A DNA stretch of 64,000 nucleotides from Wolbachia endosymbiont (group B) of Hofmannophila pseudospretella (lineage in GTDB: Bacteria > Pseudomonadota > Alphaproteobacteria > Rickettsiales > Anaplasmataceae), in the NCBI RefSeq assembly GCF_964028515.1, contig NZ_OZ034788.1, forward strand, positions 806,001-870,000, given 5' to 3'. Positions 1 to 8,296 of the stretch are shown here, in pieces; the stretch's first letter is position 1; the number at the start of each line of letters is the position of its first letter. The notes under the pieces were generated by a model. That model was not told the DNA's origin. It made no database searches and saw nothing but the letters and a program-made list of their open reading frames with translations. Position numbers and translations under genes: made by a program.

Positions 1-1
1 A

Positions 2-112
2 GACCAGGATATGGAGCTTGTTGACTTTGATTTTTTAAGTGAGCGCTTGAAGCAAAATAGTTTACAAGAAAAGCTCACTGCAAAATGGATAGAACATGTT
101 CAAAGACACTAA
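2..112 (+). CDS. 3' end of an unidentified gene (partial)
   Basis: An open frame enters from the left edge and runs 36 codons to a TAA, ending in WIEHVQRH. It overlaps the start of the folate enzyme gene by 17 bases, as co-transcribed genes often do. The visible tail is hydrophilic and mixed-charge and carries no motif I recognise, so no function is given. That it is a real gene end rests on the clean open frame and the tight overlap. Confidence 0.5.
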   Translation, partial: DQDMELVDFDFLSERLKQNSLQEKLTAKWIEHVQRH

Positions 113-647
113 ACAGCACAAAGAGGAACTAAGGAAGCAATATAGAACCATAAGAAAAGATGTTGATGAAAGTTATTCTAGTTATGCAGCAAATTCTCTT
201 ATTAATCTCTTTAACAAAAACTTAAGTTGCGTTAAAGGTAAAACAATAGCAGCTTACATTCCAACAGACGGGGAAATTAATGTTGTGCCTTTGATGCATC
301 ATTTACTCGATTTAGATTATAAAGTAGCAGTCCCTAATAAAAACAAGTTATTAAAATTCGAAGAATTGAATAAAGCAGATGAAGATATAATCCCCGATAC
401 AATCATTACTCCTGTTATTGCTTTTGATGATCATTTTAATAGGTTAGGTTTTGGCGGTGGTTGGTATGATGAAATGATAAAAAAATTACGGCCACTTGGA
501 AAAATATTTATAGGTGTAGCCTATGAGAAGCAATATTGTAAAAATTTACCTGTGGAAAAACACGATCAAAAATTGGATATTATAATTACTGAGATGTGTG
601 TTAGACTTGAAAGCAGGTTGCTCAAGAAAATGGATAGAAAGGAGTAG
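96..647 (+). CDS. 5-formyltetrahydrofolate cyclo-ligase (MTHFS)
   Basis: Predicted to convert 5-formyl-THF to 5,10-methenyl-THF using ATP, in cytosolic one-carbon metabolism. The 183-residue length is normal for the family. The N-terminal basic helix (KEELRKQYRTIRK, residues 9-21), the PTDGE segment near 56-60 and the signature RLGFGGGWYDE (116-126), which matches the family's G-x-GGG-[YW]-YD loop, support the call. It starts inside the 3' end of the upstream gene, suggesting translational coupling. In the family the residues around GGGWYD line the folate and ATP pocket. The enzyme fits with glyA at 28.6 kb as part of the folate cycle. Confidence 0.9.
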   Translation: MFKDTKQHKEELRKQYRTIRKDVDESYSSYAANSLINLFNKNLSCVKGKTIAAYIPTDGEINVVPLMHHLLDLDYKVAVPNKNKLLKFEELNKADEDIIPDTIITPVIAFDDHFNRLGFGGGWYDEMIKKLRPLGKIFIGVAYEKQYCKNLPVEKHDQKLDIIITEMCVRLESRLLKKMDRKE

Positions 648-715
648 CATAGTCTCCCTCTTTCTGATAGTCATTGCTTATCTGTTCAGATGCATGCAAA
701 TATTGAAACCTGTCT

Positions 716-820
716 TGTCATCAGAGTAGCTGACACTGGGATCCAACTAAGTTGGTAAACACTTTACAACGTTTTTTGCACAAAAGGACTGGATTCTAGC
801 GTCACGCGCTAGAATGACAT
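716..820. repeat. Wolbachia-type palindromic element
   Basis: The left arm reads gtcatcagagtagctgacac and the right arm carries ctagcgtcacgcgctag followed by aatgacat. About 45 unrelated bases lie between them. Each arm is itself a small palindrome. Related arms recur at 42.9, 45.5, 46.8 and 50.6 kb and inside ribD, truB and birA, so this is one member of a dispersed family. Confidence 0.7.
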
Positions 821-886
821 CAACTTTCGAATTCCAGTTATGCAAGAAATCTATTCATTTGAAACTTGTTTGAGAAACGTAGCTAT

Positions 887-913
887 AAAAACCGCAGGTA
901 CCAGTTGGTTTTT
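887..913. terminator. possible bidirectional terminator hairpin
   Basis: AAAAACC (887-893) pairs with GGTTTTT (907-913) around a 13-base loop. The A/T-flanked arms give a U-rich tail on either strand. It lies between fau (+) and a minus-strand gene, where a shared terminator is plausible. The stem is short, so this is tentative. Confidence 0.3.
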
Positions 914-1213
914 ATTAGCTAAAGTAAAGGTCAAATATCTGGAATTCTGGACATAAAATCCCCCTGTAAAAAAGATTAGAAAAAAATGCAGCGCACATAT
1001 GACAGAAATTAAGTATACCCTGAAGAGGATACGCTACATTTTTTTATGAGTTTAATAAAAAGGTCTGCAGACAAAGATAGATTTTTGAGCTCTAAAAATA
1101 TCTATAATTGTCATTATAATCAGATTTAAAATATGCGGAAGTAATTTTTTGTGTCCGCTTAGCAGGGTGGCAAAATAAGATAGACAGATACATTAAAACG
1201 CTCTTCAAATGTA

Positions 1214-2257
1214 TCAACCCACTTCTTTCCCTTCTTCACTCACTTGTTCAAGATTTGGGTTCTTCACTTCAGGACTTGGCTTCATTTTCTGAGCTTTCTC
1301 ATTAACTTTTTCTTCTACCTTCTCTATTTTACCCTCACCAATTGCCATAATTGCAGGTTGAAATTGATCTATAAGATCATCAAATGGTTTTTTATCATCT
1401 AGATGAGTACTGAGGCCCTTTTCCAGAAGTCTGATCATATCAGCTTCTGAAAAATTTTCAATAGTTCCATTCTTTACTAACTCTTGTATAGCAGATTGCT
1501 GCCCTTCATTTCGAAGCATTTCTACTATCTTGTTCTGATTCTTAGCTTCTTCCATGCTTTGCCCTGCTTTTAACTTACTATCGTCTGCAATACCTGCAAG
1601 CAATTCACTACGTAATCTATCAAAATTATTCTCTCTTGCTTGAATTGTAGGCAATTTATCTATTAAATCCTTATATGAACTTTTCACTGCTTTTCCTGCT
1701 TCAATCGCACCTTCTTTTATTTTTTCCCCTGCCTTTCCTATACCTATTCCTACATAACGTCCTCCAATAGCCACAAGCGCTATTAATGTGGCAAGCACAA
1801 TAAGCGGAGAAAATGCTGCTCCTAATACCATTACAGCAGAAGCCATTCCAATTTTTTCATTTGCAGATGCTGATTTAAAATAATTGACTAGATTGTCCAG
1901 TGGACCTTTATTATTATTTATAACATTACCTATTGCTTGCTGATTAACAGATTTTAATGCACCTTCTATTATTTTTGAGTTAACACTTTCAGGAGTTAAA
2001 CCTTTAAGCCCTTCTTCAATGAATCTTATAAATAATTCTTTGTTGACCTCCTTTTGCAAGCCTTGGTCATTAATCGCTAAACCTAAATCTTTGAGGTTCA
2101 TCCCTTTAACTTGTTCTGATAGGGCTTCAAACAACTTCCTTTTTTCTTCCTGTGAGAACTGTACAATGCTTTCTATTATATCTGAAATAGCTTTTTTTAG
2201 TTCTGGGTAGTCAATGTCAAAAAACGTACTGTTTGTAGGTTCCATATTCAACTTCAT
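1214..2257 (-). CDS. hypothetical protein with central membrane segments
   Basis: The product has 347 residues and is not recognised. The N-terminal ~125 residues are helical and acidic. A hydrophobic stretch around 140-175 (GMASAVMVLGAAF... then LIVLATLIALVAIGG) could span the membrane once or twice. A Gly/Lys-rich stretch (GIGIGKAGEKIKEG) follows, and the C-terminal half is charged and probably coiled, ending in Glu/Lys/Pro-rich sequence. A longer frame starts at a TTG at 2260, but the ATG at 2257 is the more likely start; no clear ribosome site precedes it. It is convergent with fau and divergent from elbB. A secreted or host-directed role is possible but nothing here proves it. Confidence 0.6.
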   Translation of the reverse strand: MKLNMEPTNSTFFDIDYPELKKAISDIIESIVQFSQEEKRKLFEALSEQVKGMNLKDLGLAINDQGLQKEVNKELFIRFIEEGLKGLTPESVNSKIIEGALKSVNQQAIGNVINNNKGPLDNLVNYFKSASANEKIGMASAVMVLGAAFSPLIVLATLIALVAIGGRYVGIGIGKAGEKIKEGAIEAGKAVKSSYKDLIDKLPTIQARENNFDRLRSELLAGIADDSKLKAGQSMEEAKNQNKIVEMLRNEGQQSAIQELVKNGTIENFSEADMIRLLEKGLSTHLDDKKPFDDLIDQFQPAIMAIGEGKIEKVEEKVNEKAQKMKPSPEVKNPNLEQVSEEGKEVG

Positions 2258-2385
2258 CAACTATAAACATGCCTAATTATATATACTAATTATTAATTAT
2301 ATTATAATTGACATAAAATAATTACTCCTTTCCAAATATGGAATTTGTATTACAATACCTAGATTATATGAAATCAAGGTATTTT

Positions 2386-3084
2386 ATGGGTGAGAAAAAA
2401 TTAAGAGCTGCTGTGGTTTTATCAGGATGCGGCCACCTCGACGGCACAGAGGTGAGAGAAGCAGTCTTAACTCTGCTTGTGTTTGATCAGCAGGAAGTTG
2501 AAGTCACGTGCTTTGCTCCTAATGTTGATATCACACAAGTTATGAATCACAAAACAAAAGAAGCAGTAAAAGAAAAAAGGAATGTACTTGTAGAAGCAGC
2601 AAGAATTGCAAGAGGTGAGATAAATGATTTAAGAGAAGCTAAAGCTGAAAATTTTGACATGCTAGTCGTACCTGGTGGATATGGAGTTGCGAAAAATTTA
2701 TCTGACTTAGCTGAAAATAAAACAGTAATGCCTGAGTTTGAAAGATTAGTCTCAGAGTTCTTTGTTGCAAAAAAGCCAATAGGAACTATATGTATATCTC
2801 CAGCCATTATTGTTTTAATTTTAAGTAGCAAGATGGGTAAAGAAGAAAGTAAGATTAAGGTAACTATAGGAGACGACAAAGACCAGCTGATAGAAAAGCT
2901 CGGCGGCGAACATATAACATGCGATACAAAGCTATCAATAGAAGACGAAAAGCATAATATATTTTCCTGCTCTGCTTATATGCGTAGTGATGAAAGTACA
3001 CACTCTGTATATCAAGGAATAAAACACATGATTGACAGTATGGTGAAAAAAATTAATAAAAAAACCAAACAACCATTTCTCTAA
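2386..3084 (+). CDS. elbB: ElbB-type isoprenoid biosynthesis glyoxalase (DJ-1/PfpI, ES1 family)
   Basis: The frame opens at 2338, but the ATG at 2386 is preceded by AAGG at six bases and places the start as in E. coli ElbB (M-x-x-K...VVLSGCG). Seen motifs: VVLSGCG, DGTEVREAVLTLL, VTCFAPN, RNVLVEAARIARGEI, LVVPGGYGVAKNLSDLA and IGTICISPAII, where the Cys in the TICIS strand occupies the DJ-1 nucleophile-elbow position. In this family the fold is class I glutamine-amidotransferase-like with glyoxalase activity, and elbB was linked genetically to isoprenoid synthesis. ispH lies 500 bases downstream, an interesting neighbour but not an overlapping operon. Confidence 0.9.
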   Translation: MGEKKLRAAVVLSGCGHLDGTEVREAVLTLLVFDQQEVEVTCFAPNVDITQVMNHKTKEAVKEKRNVLVEAARIARGEINDLREAKAENFDMLVVPGGYGVAKNLSDLAENKTVMPEFERLVSEFFVAKKPIGTICISPAIIVLILSSKMGKEESKIKVTIGDDKDQLIEKLGGEHITCDTKLSIEDEKHNIFSCSAYMRSDESTHSVYQGIKHMIDSMVKKINKKTKQPFL

Positions 3085-3221
3085 AGTGTAGTTTCTTATA
3101 CAATTAATTATGTTATACTTTCAGTTGCATTATTGTTGTAGCCAAAGTAATCTGTAATTGCTTATTAACAGTAAGCTATATTTAGTATGTAAGTTTAGTT
3201 CTTTTTTTTATAGATGTAAAT

Positions 3222-3530
3222 ATGTCAGACCTTTTTTATATTGAAAGTGAGTGTTGTGTAGATGGTCAGTGTGATACTTATGCAGGAGAAGTGAGTATTA
3301 ATGATGTCATGTTGGGCAAGTTTAGTCTAAATTCATACAGTGGGAAAAAAGCTATAATAAATCTAGACATCGCTACATTCGATATCCATATTGCCATGGA
3401 TGACCAAAATGGAAGGACAATAACAAGAGACCTCAAGGGTCCTGAATTTGTAATTAAAGATGACGGTTCCTGGTATATTAATAAGAATCTTGGTAATGAT
3501 AAATTTGAAATTATAGTAAAGCAGTCATGA
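3222..3530 (+). CDS. hypothetical protein, 102 aa
   Basis: Not recognised. It is a small soluble acidic protein, mostly predicted beta strand (alternating hydrophobic residues, NDVMLGKFSLNSY, KAIINLDIATFDIHIAM). It has two early Cys pairs (ECCVDGQCD, residues 9-17) and no signal peptide or membrane segment. It sits on the plus strand between elbB and ispH with short spacers, so it may be co-transcribed. Codon usage resembles its neighbours. Confidence 0.6.
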   Translation: MSDLFYIESECCVDGQCDTYAGEVSINDVMLGKFSLNSYSGKKAIINLDIATFDIHIAMDDQNGRTITRDLKGPEFVIKDDGSWYINKNLGNDKFEIIVKQS

Positions 3531-3596
3531 TATGAAACATAGTGAGCGGAGCTTACTTTTTAGCAATGTTTACATACTTACTTGATTTGAAAAAAA

Positions 3597-4523
3597 ATGG
3601 AGATTATCTTAGCTGAGCCACGCGGTTTCTGTGCAGGGGTTAAAAGAGCTGTAGACATATTAGCAATCACTTTAGAGAAATACAAAAATGAACGCCAAGT
3701 TTATGTACTACACGAAATCGTTCATAATAAGTATATAGTAGAGGATTTCAAGAAACAAGGAGTGGTTTTTGTAAGCAGCATAGAAGACATTAAAGACAAT
3801 AGAGGAATATTGATCTTTAGCGCACATGGAGTGTCGAAAAGTATAGAGGATGAGGCAAAAAGAAAGGGTGTTCAAGTGATTGATGCAACATGTCCATTAG
3901 TTAGCAAAGTACATAAAGAGGCAAAAAGGTATGAGGATAGTGGTAAAGAATTAATTCTAATTGGACATGAAAATCATCCAGAAGTTAAAGGAATTATGGG
4001 AAGAGTAAGTAATCCTATATCTCTAGTGCAAACTATGCAAGACGTATACAATTTACAAATCAAAGATCCAGATAATTTATCTTATGTAACACAAACCACG
4101 TTAAGTATTGACGATACCAAAGAAATTATTGCTACACTGAAGCTCAGATTTCCAAGCATTACAGGCCCCGACTTAAAAGATATATGCTATGCAACACAAA
4201 ATAGGCAGAACGCTGTTAAAAAATTGGCTAAAATTACAGACGTAGTGTTAATTGTAGGAAGCAAAAACAGTTCAAATTCAAACCGTTTATTAGACCTGTG
4301 TATTTCCAGAGGAAAAAGAGCCTATTTGATTGATAATTATAAATGTATGAACAAAAATTGGTTGCAGGGCGCAGAAAAAATAGGAATTACTGCAGGTGCT
4401 TCTGCTCCTGATATATTAGTTGATGAGCTAGTAAATTACTTAAAAATAAATATGAATACAAAAGTTTCAGTCATGCCAGATGGATTCACTGAAAATGTTC
4501 AGTTCAAGTATACTAAATGGTAA
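3597..4523 (+). CDS. ispH: 4-hydroxy-3-methylbut-2-enyl diphosphate reductase IspH
   Basis: Last enzyme of the MEP isoprenoid pathway: a 4Fe-4S protein that reduces HMBPP to IPP and DMAPP in the cytosol. All three cluster cysteines are visible: C12 (EPRGFCAGV), C99 (DATCPLV) and C197 (CYATQNRQ). The substrate residues also show: H43 (EIVHN), H77 (FSAHGVS), H124 (LIGHENHPE), TQTTLS (165-170) and the GSKNSSNSNRL loop. The 308-residue length is standard. The reduced endosymbiont keeps its own IPP supply, needed for undecaprenyl-P and ubiquinone. Confidence 0.97.
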   Translation: MEIILAEPRGFCAGVKRAVDILAITLEKYKNERQVYVLHEIVHNKYIVEDFKKQGVVFVSSIEDIKDNRGILIFSAHGVSKSIEDEAKRKGVQVIDATCPLVSKVHKEAKRYEDSGKELILIGHENHPEVKGIMGRVSNPISLVQTMQDVYNLQIKDPDNLSYVTQTTLSIDDTKEIIATLKLRFPSITGPDLKDICYATQNRQNAVKKLAKITDVVLIVGSKNSSNSNRLLDLCISRGKRAYLIDNYKCMNKNWLQGAEKIGITAGASAPDILVDELVNYLKINMNTKVSVMPDGFTENVQFKYTKW

Positions 4524-4782
4524 TGTGCAACAAAGTGCGTCAAATCAAGTCTTTAGCTCAATTCAATTTTCAGTCTGTTGGAGAATAAAATATCAAGCTG
4601 AGATATAATTAATCCTCGTTTGTCAGGTTAAGTTGTGTCTAGCACAGAAACATTAAAATATAAAAAACCTTCACCATACAAAAGGGTTAATATTACTACT
4701 AATTTTATCAAAAACTTATAATATAAGTCATATTGTCATCTAATGTTTAATGAATTTCAATAAATTACCTTTTTAATTCTAG

Positions 4783-6243
4783 ATGAGTATACACTTTGTT
4801 AATATGTTTGGGTCAAAACCCAAAAGTAAGTTTATGCTTTCTATAGGAAAAGAAGGCACAATGTTACTATATTTTAAAAATAATACTTTAAATAAAAGAT
4901 ATTTTGCTAAGGACAAAAATAATAAAGCTGTTTCTGACTTAATTTTATGTCTCTCATCAGATAAAAAAGCATCCTTATATCTGGTTCTCAATCACACTGA
5001 TCAGAACTATTTGCTACAGTCTATCCCAAGAGTAAATAGGATTAGTGCTTATCTATCAGCAAAAACAAAAGTAGAGCATTTTGCTCATAATAACGATATA
5101 AATTCTATTCTCTTGGTCGAAAAGCCGAATAAATTTAATCAAAACTGGTGGTATCTATTTGTTTCATCAAAAGCAAATCATTTAATAGAATATTGGTTGG
5201 ACGTGTTTGTTGAAATAGGCTCTAACTTTAAAGGAATATTAATGTTTCCTATAGAACTAGTCAGTATAGCAAAAAAGATTCTACACAAAGATCCTAGTAA
5301 CTGGAAAATTATAGTTGCTGCAACTAAAACAGGTGGCTATAGACAAGTGGTTCTTAAAGAGAACAAAATGATATTTACACGTTTAATACCATTTACTAAT
5401 GATAATTTACCAGGAATCATTGCTGGTGAAATATATCAGGAAGTGAAAAATACAATTCAATCTTTAACTAAGTTTGGATTTGAAAAAAATGACCCTATCG
5501 ACCTTTGCATCATAGTATCAGAAGCTATTAAATCTAGTTTATCAGTTATAAATTTTTCAGAGAATAGTGTGAACATATTGACTCCATATGAGCTAGGTAA
5601 ACTATTGGGAGCAGAATTAGCTATATGCGAAAAAGATAGCTTTTGTGATACTACAATTTTGTTCCATAGCTTTAAGAATAAGCCAATAAATATTTTTAAC
5701 ACAAAAGAAACTAAAGAATTTTATCTATTTAATTATCTTTATTTAAATTCTCCTCAAAATTTTCTATACCTACTCTTGGTTTTAGTTGTAATTAACACCT
5801 TTTGTTTGCAAAATTTGTATTCAAATTTTAATGTTGCTGATAATTTATCTGCAAAGCGGAGTGCTTTAAATAACAAACTAATAAAACTTAGCCAAAGCTA
5901 TAATGTAAAAAAGATAGATGAAGTTTACGATTTTATTAATATCAATAATATTTTATCAAAAATAGAATACTCTCCTCTCATACAGGTTAAGTATGTAGAA
6001 AAGCTAAAAGTACCAGATGTAGAGCTTGAATTATTTGAGTGGAATTATAATGAGGCAAAAAGTTATATTACCACAACTTTAAGGTTTAATTTTCAATCTG
6101 GTCAAGACATTTCTTATCAATACGAGAAACTACAGAAAAATTTAAACGATAATTTCCGTACTCATGATATTAGTATTTCTAGCTTACCCACTACTAAAGA
6201 GAAAAATCTATCTATTGATGTTGAAATAGGAGAGGCAATGTAG
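4783..6243 (+). CDS. PilM/PilN-like (GspL-like) assembly-platform protein, inferred
   Basis: The product has 486 residues and no strong signature. The N-terminal ~310 residues alternate strands and helices as in the actin-like PilM/GspL fold (segments FMLSIGKEGTMLLYF, IIVAATKTGGY, then RLIPF and GEIYQEVKNTIQSLTKFGF around 200-233). One membrane helix at 326-345 (FLYLLLVLVVINTF) is followed by a coiled coil (residues 350-375) and an alpha/beta C-terminal domain, as in PilN or the periplasmic part of GspL. The order ASKHA-like, TM, coil, ferredoxin-like is that of GspL or a PilM-PilN fusion. The next two genes follow with 4-base spacing or overlap. The assignment is structural inference only. 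Confidence 0.45.
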   Translation: MSIHFVNMFGSKPKSKFMLSIGKEGTMLLYFKNNTLNKRYFAKDKNNKAVSDLILCLSSDKKASLYLVLNHTDQNYLLQSIPRVNRISAYLSAKTKVEHFAHNNDINSILLVEKPNKFNQNWWYLFVSSKANHLIEYWLDVFVEIGSNFKGILMFPIELVSIAKKILHKDPSNWKIIVAATKTGGYRQVVLKENKMIFTRLIPFTNDNLPGIIAGEIYQEVKNTIQSLTKFGFEKNDPIDLCIIVSEAIKSSLSVINFSENSVNILTPYELGKLLGAELAICEKDSFCDTTILFHSFKNKPINIFNTKETKEFYLFNYLYLNSPQNFLYLLLVLVVINTFCLQNLYSNFNVADNLSAKRSALNNKLIKLSQSYNVKKIDEVYDFININNILSKIEYSPLIQVKYVEKLKVPDVELELFEWNYNEAKSYITTTLRFNFQSGQDISYQYEKLQKNLNDNFRTHDISISSLPTTKEKNLSIDVEIGEAM

Positions 6244-6247
6244 ATTG

Positions 6248-6856
6248 ATGACTATCTCTCAACTAAAAAGAAAAGCTACAATTCAGTGCATATATTATTT
6301 ATTGTTATCTATTGTATTAATAGGGTTATCAACGTGTTTTATTCTCTATAACAAAAAGGTTTATAATAAAAATCAAACTGCAGCTGAGGAAATACACTCT
6401 ATTAATTTACAGATCATTGAAATTCAAAAGAAAGAAGTCGTTCTAAATAAAAACCTAGACTTATGGAAAAGAATTTCTTCTTCAAACTTACATAGTAGCA
6501 GATATGTTACAAATTTAAATTTTGAGCTTCACAAGCTATATAAAAAACACTACATGTTAGAACCTGAAATATCAATTTCTATACCTGAAGAGGCTGAACT
6601 CCACAATAAAAGTGAACGTACAAAAGTAATAAGAAGTGAAGTGGTTCTAAATTTAAGCTCAATTAGCGATAAGCATATTTTTTTATTTCTACAGTCCATT
6701 CCAAATCTTCCTGGTTATGTTATGATCAGATCTCTTACCTTGAATAAGCAGAGAAATATAGATTCTGCAGCTATAAACCAGATTTTAAGTGGTAATATGA
6801 TAGAGATAGTGAGAGCTAGTATAGTTTTTGATTGGTATACCATATTAAGTAGATGA
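6248..6856 (+). CDS. PilO/GspM-like bitopic membrane protein, inferred
   Basis: The product has 202 residues. A short basic cytosolic tail (SQLKRKATIQ) precedes one membrane helix (about residues 14-34, YYLLLSIVLIGLSTCFILY), then a coiled coil (about 40-70) and an alpha/beta domain. That plan matches PilO/GspM. The ATG at 6248 lies four bases after the stop of the previous gene, with GGAG upstream inside that gene; a TTG at 6245 is in frame but less likely. The gene ends in an ATGA overlap with the next one, so the three are probably translated together. No sequence motif proves the family. Confidence 0.45.
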   Translation: MTISQLKRKATIQCIYYLLLSIVLIGLSTCFILYNKKVYNKNQTAAEEIHSINLQIIEIQKKEVVLNKNLDLWKRISSSNLHSSRYVTNLNFELHKLYKKHYMLEPEISISIPEEAELHNKSERTKVIRSEVVLNLSSISDKHIFLFLQSIPNLPGYVMIRSLTLNKQRNIDSAAINQILSGNMIEIVRASIVFDWYTILSR

Positions 6857-7650
6857 ATATAAAGTTGTTTTTTATTTTTACGCTGCTATTTTTTAATGTT
6901 AGTGCATATTGCAATTGTGAAGATCTTGTAGAAAATATAGGGATTTGTAAAAAATATTCTTGCCAACAGCATATTAGTGATGAAGATTTTATTGAGCATA
7001 AAATATTAGGGTTAAATAGTGAAAATTTATGTGTATATATAGAAAGACAAGGCAATGATGAAATGGTCTGTCATTATTCCAATAATGGAATGATTATAGA
7101 AAAGAAGTACTTAAAAAGTATTTTAAAAGTTGGAAATCAAGAAATAAATGATTTCATTGATATAGCAAATTTGCGTGCGAAGGAGTGTTTTTTTATCAAC
7201 AATTATAAACTAAGCTATATAGATCGAGACGATATAATAAAAGAGGCAGCAGAGAGTACTTTATCGCAATATGGTAGCATAAAAAGCATTTTTTTTGATG
7301 AAGAACAGGTTAATAGAATAGTTAGTGAGATGGAAAAGTTTAACTTACAGTCTTCAGGAGTTACAGAGGAAGAAAATTTCAATTGTAAAGTAGTCAGTTT
7401 AGATTCAATTTTATACTTTTCCCCTGATACATGGAAAATATGGGTAAATGGAAAGTTGTTTATAAATACTAAGGATTTAAAAGTGCACTCAGTAACTGAA
7501 AATTATGTAACTTTTTCATGGGCTGTAAACCAAAAGATAACAAAAGAAAGGATAAGCAATTCTAAAAATGTAAATTTTGGACATGAAGGTATTATGTTTA
7601 CTCTTTATCCAGAACAAAAATTTGATTTAGACAGTTTATCTATTAAATAA
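6853..7650 (+). CDS. secreted hypothetical protein, third gene of the pilus-like operon
   Basis: The product has 265 residues with an N-terminal signal peptide (KLFFIFTLLFFNVSAYC) and a Cys-rich start (four Cys within residues 20-38), suggesting a periplasmic disulfide protein. The C-terminal part (about 180-230) contains LDSILYFSPDTWKIWVNG and VTENYVTFSW. This looks like the beta-rich domain of PilP/GspB/MshK-type accessory proteins, where a 'W-x-[VI]-W-[IVL]-N-G' strand is typical. It overlaps the preceding gene by ATGA. Function is inferred from architecture and position only. tRNA-Arg follows 12 bases later. Confidence 0.4.
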   Translation: MNIKLFFIFTLLFFNVSAYCNCEDLVENIGICKKYSCQQHISDEDFIEHKILGLNSENLCVYIERQGNDEMVCHYSNNGMIIEKKYLKSILKVGNQEINDFIDIANLRAKECFFINNYKLSYIDRDDIIKEAAESTLSQYGSIKSIFFDEEQVNRIVSEMEKFNLQSSGVTEEENFNCKVVSLDSILYFSPDTWKIWVNGKLFINTKDLKVHSVTENYVTFSWAVNQKITKERISNSKNVNFGHEGIMFTLYPEQKFDLDSLSIK

Positions 7651-7662
7651 TCTAATACATCT

Positions 7663-7736
7663 GCGCTTGTAGCTCAATTGGATAGAGCGTTGCCCTCCGG
7701 AGGCAAAGGTCGTGGGTTCGAATCCCTCCAAGCGCG
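7663..7736 (+). tRNA. tRNA-Arg (CCG)
   Basis: The acceptor stem GCGCTTG/CAAGCGC pairs perfectly. The D-arm is gctc...gagc and the anticodon arm ttgcc-ctccgga-ggcaa gives anticodon CCG. The T loop ttcgaat is standard, although the T stem GTGGG/CCCTC has one T-T mismatch. The discriminator is G and no CCA is encoded. Confidence 0.93.
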
Positions 7737-7804
7737 TTTCTAATTAAATTTGACAATAATACTCTCACATAAGATAATAAAGAGATTTATTTTAAAGCAT
7801 AATT

Positions 7805-8287
7805 ATGTCTAGTGGTACTATAAATAAAGTCATATTAGTTGGTAATTTAGGAAAAGATCCTGAAATTAGGACTACACAAAATGGAAAAGAGATGGCAAGT
7901 TTTTCAATAGCCACTTCTGAAAGTTGGACTGACAAATTTTCTGGTACTCGCTCTGAAAAGACAGAATGGCATAATATTGTAATTTTTAGTGAAGGACTAG
8001 TAAAAATTGTTAAAGACTTTGCACGGAAAGGTAGTAAAGTGTACGTTGAAGGCTCTCTGAGAACTAGAAAATGGACTGACCAAAATGGTACTGAAAAGTA
8101 CACAACAGAGGTGGTGCTATACAACTTTAATAGTGCCCTTACCCTTTTAGATTCACGAAACAGTATGTCAAACTCTGATTACAAGCCAAGTGAATACAAA
8201 CAAAATGAAACAGAACAAAAAGATAAACACGGAAGTTTTGATAACGATATAAAAGACGAACTAATCGATGATGAAATACCATTTTAA
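7805..8287 (+). CDS. ssb: single-stranded DNA-binding protein
   Basis: Binds ssDNA in replication and repair and recruits partners through its tail. The N-terminal ~110 residues form the OB fold (INKVILVGNLGKDPEIR, MASFSIATSESW, TEWHNIVIF, GSKVYVEGSLRTRKW). A flexible hydrophilic linker then leads to the acidic tip DDEIPF, the conserved partner-binding motif (DDDIPF in E. coli). The 160-residue length is normal. A complete tail implies normal partner binding. Confidence 0.97.
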   Translation: MSSGTINKVILVGNLGKDPEIRTTQNGKEMASFSIATSESWTDKFSGTRSEKTEWHNIVIFSEGLVKIVKDFARKGSKVYVEGSLRTRKWTDQNGTEKYTTEVVLYNFNSALTLLDSRNSMSNSDYKPSEYKQNETEQKDKHGSFDNDIKDELIDDEIPF

Positions 8288-8296
8288 TAACTTCAA

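Larger units (their letters stand above)
648..1213. other. 566-bp gap: palindromic element plus decayed repeat, no gene
   Basis: No credible gene is seen. The left part holds a palindromic element (about 716-820) and a hairpin (887-913). The rest, read on the minus strand, gives about 60 codons without a start (ending KQVSNE-stop near 870) and a short ORF beginning MYLSILF near 1190. Both look like remnants of a dispersed repeat rather than functional genes. Confidence 0.5.
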
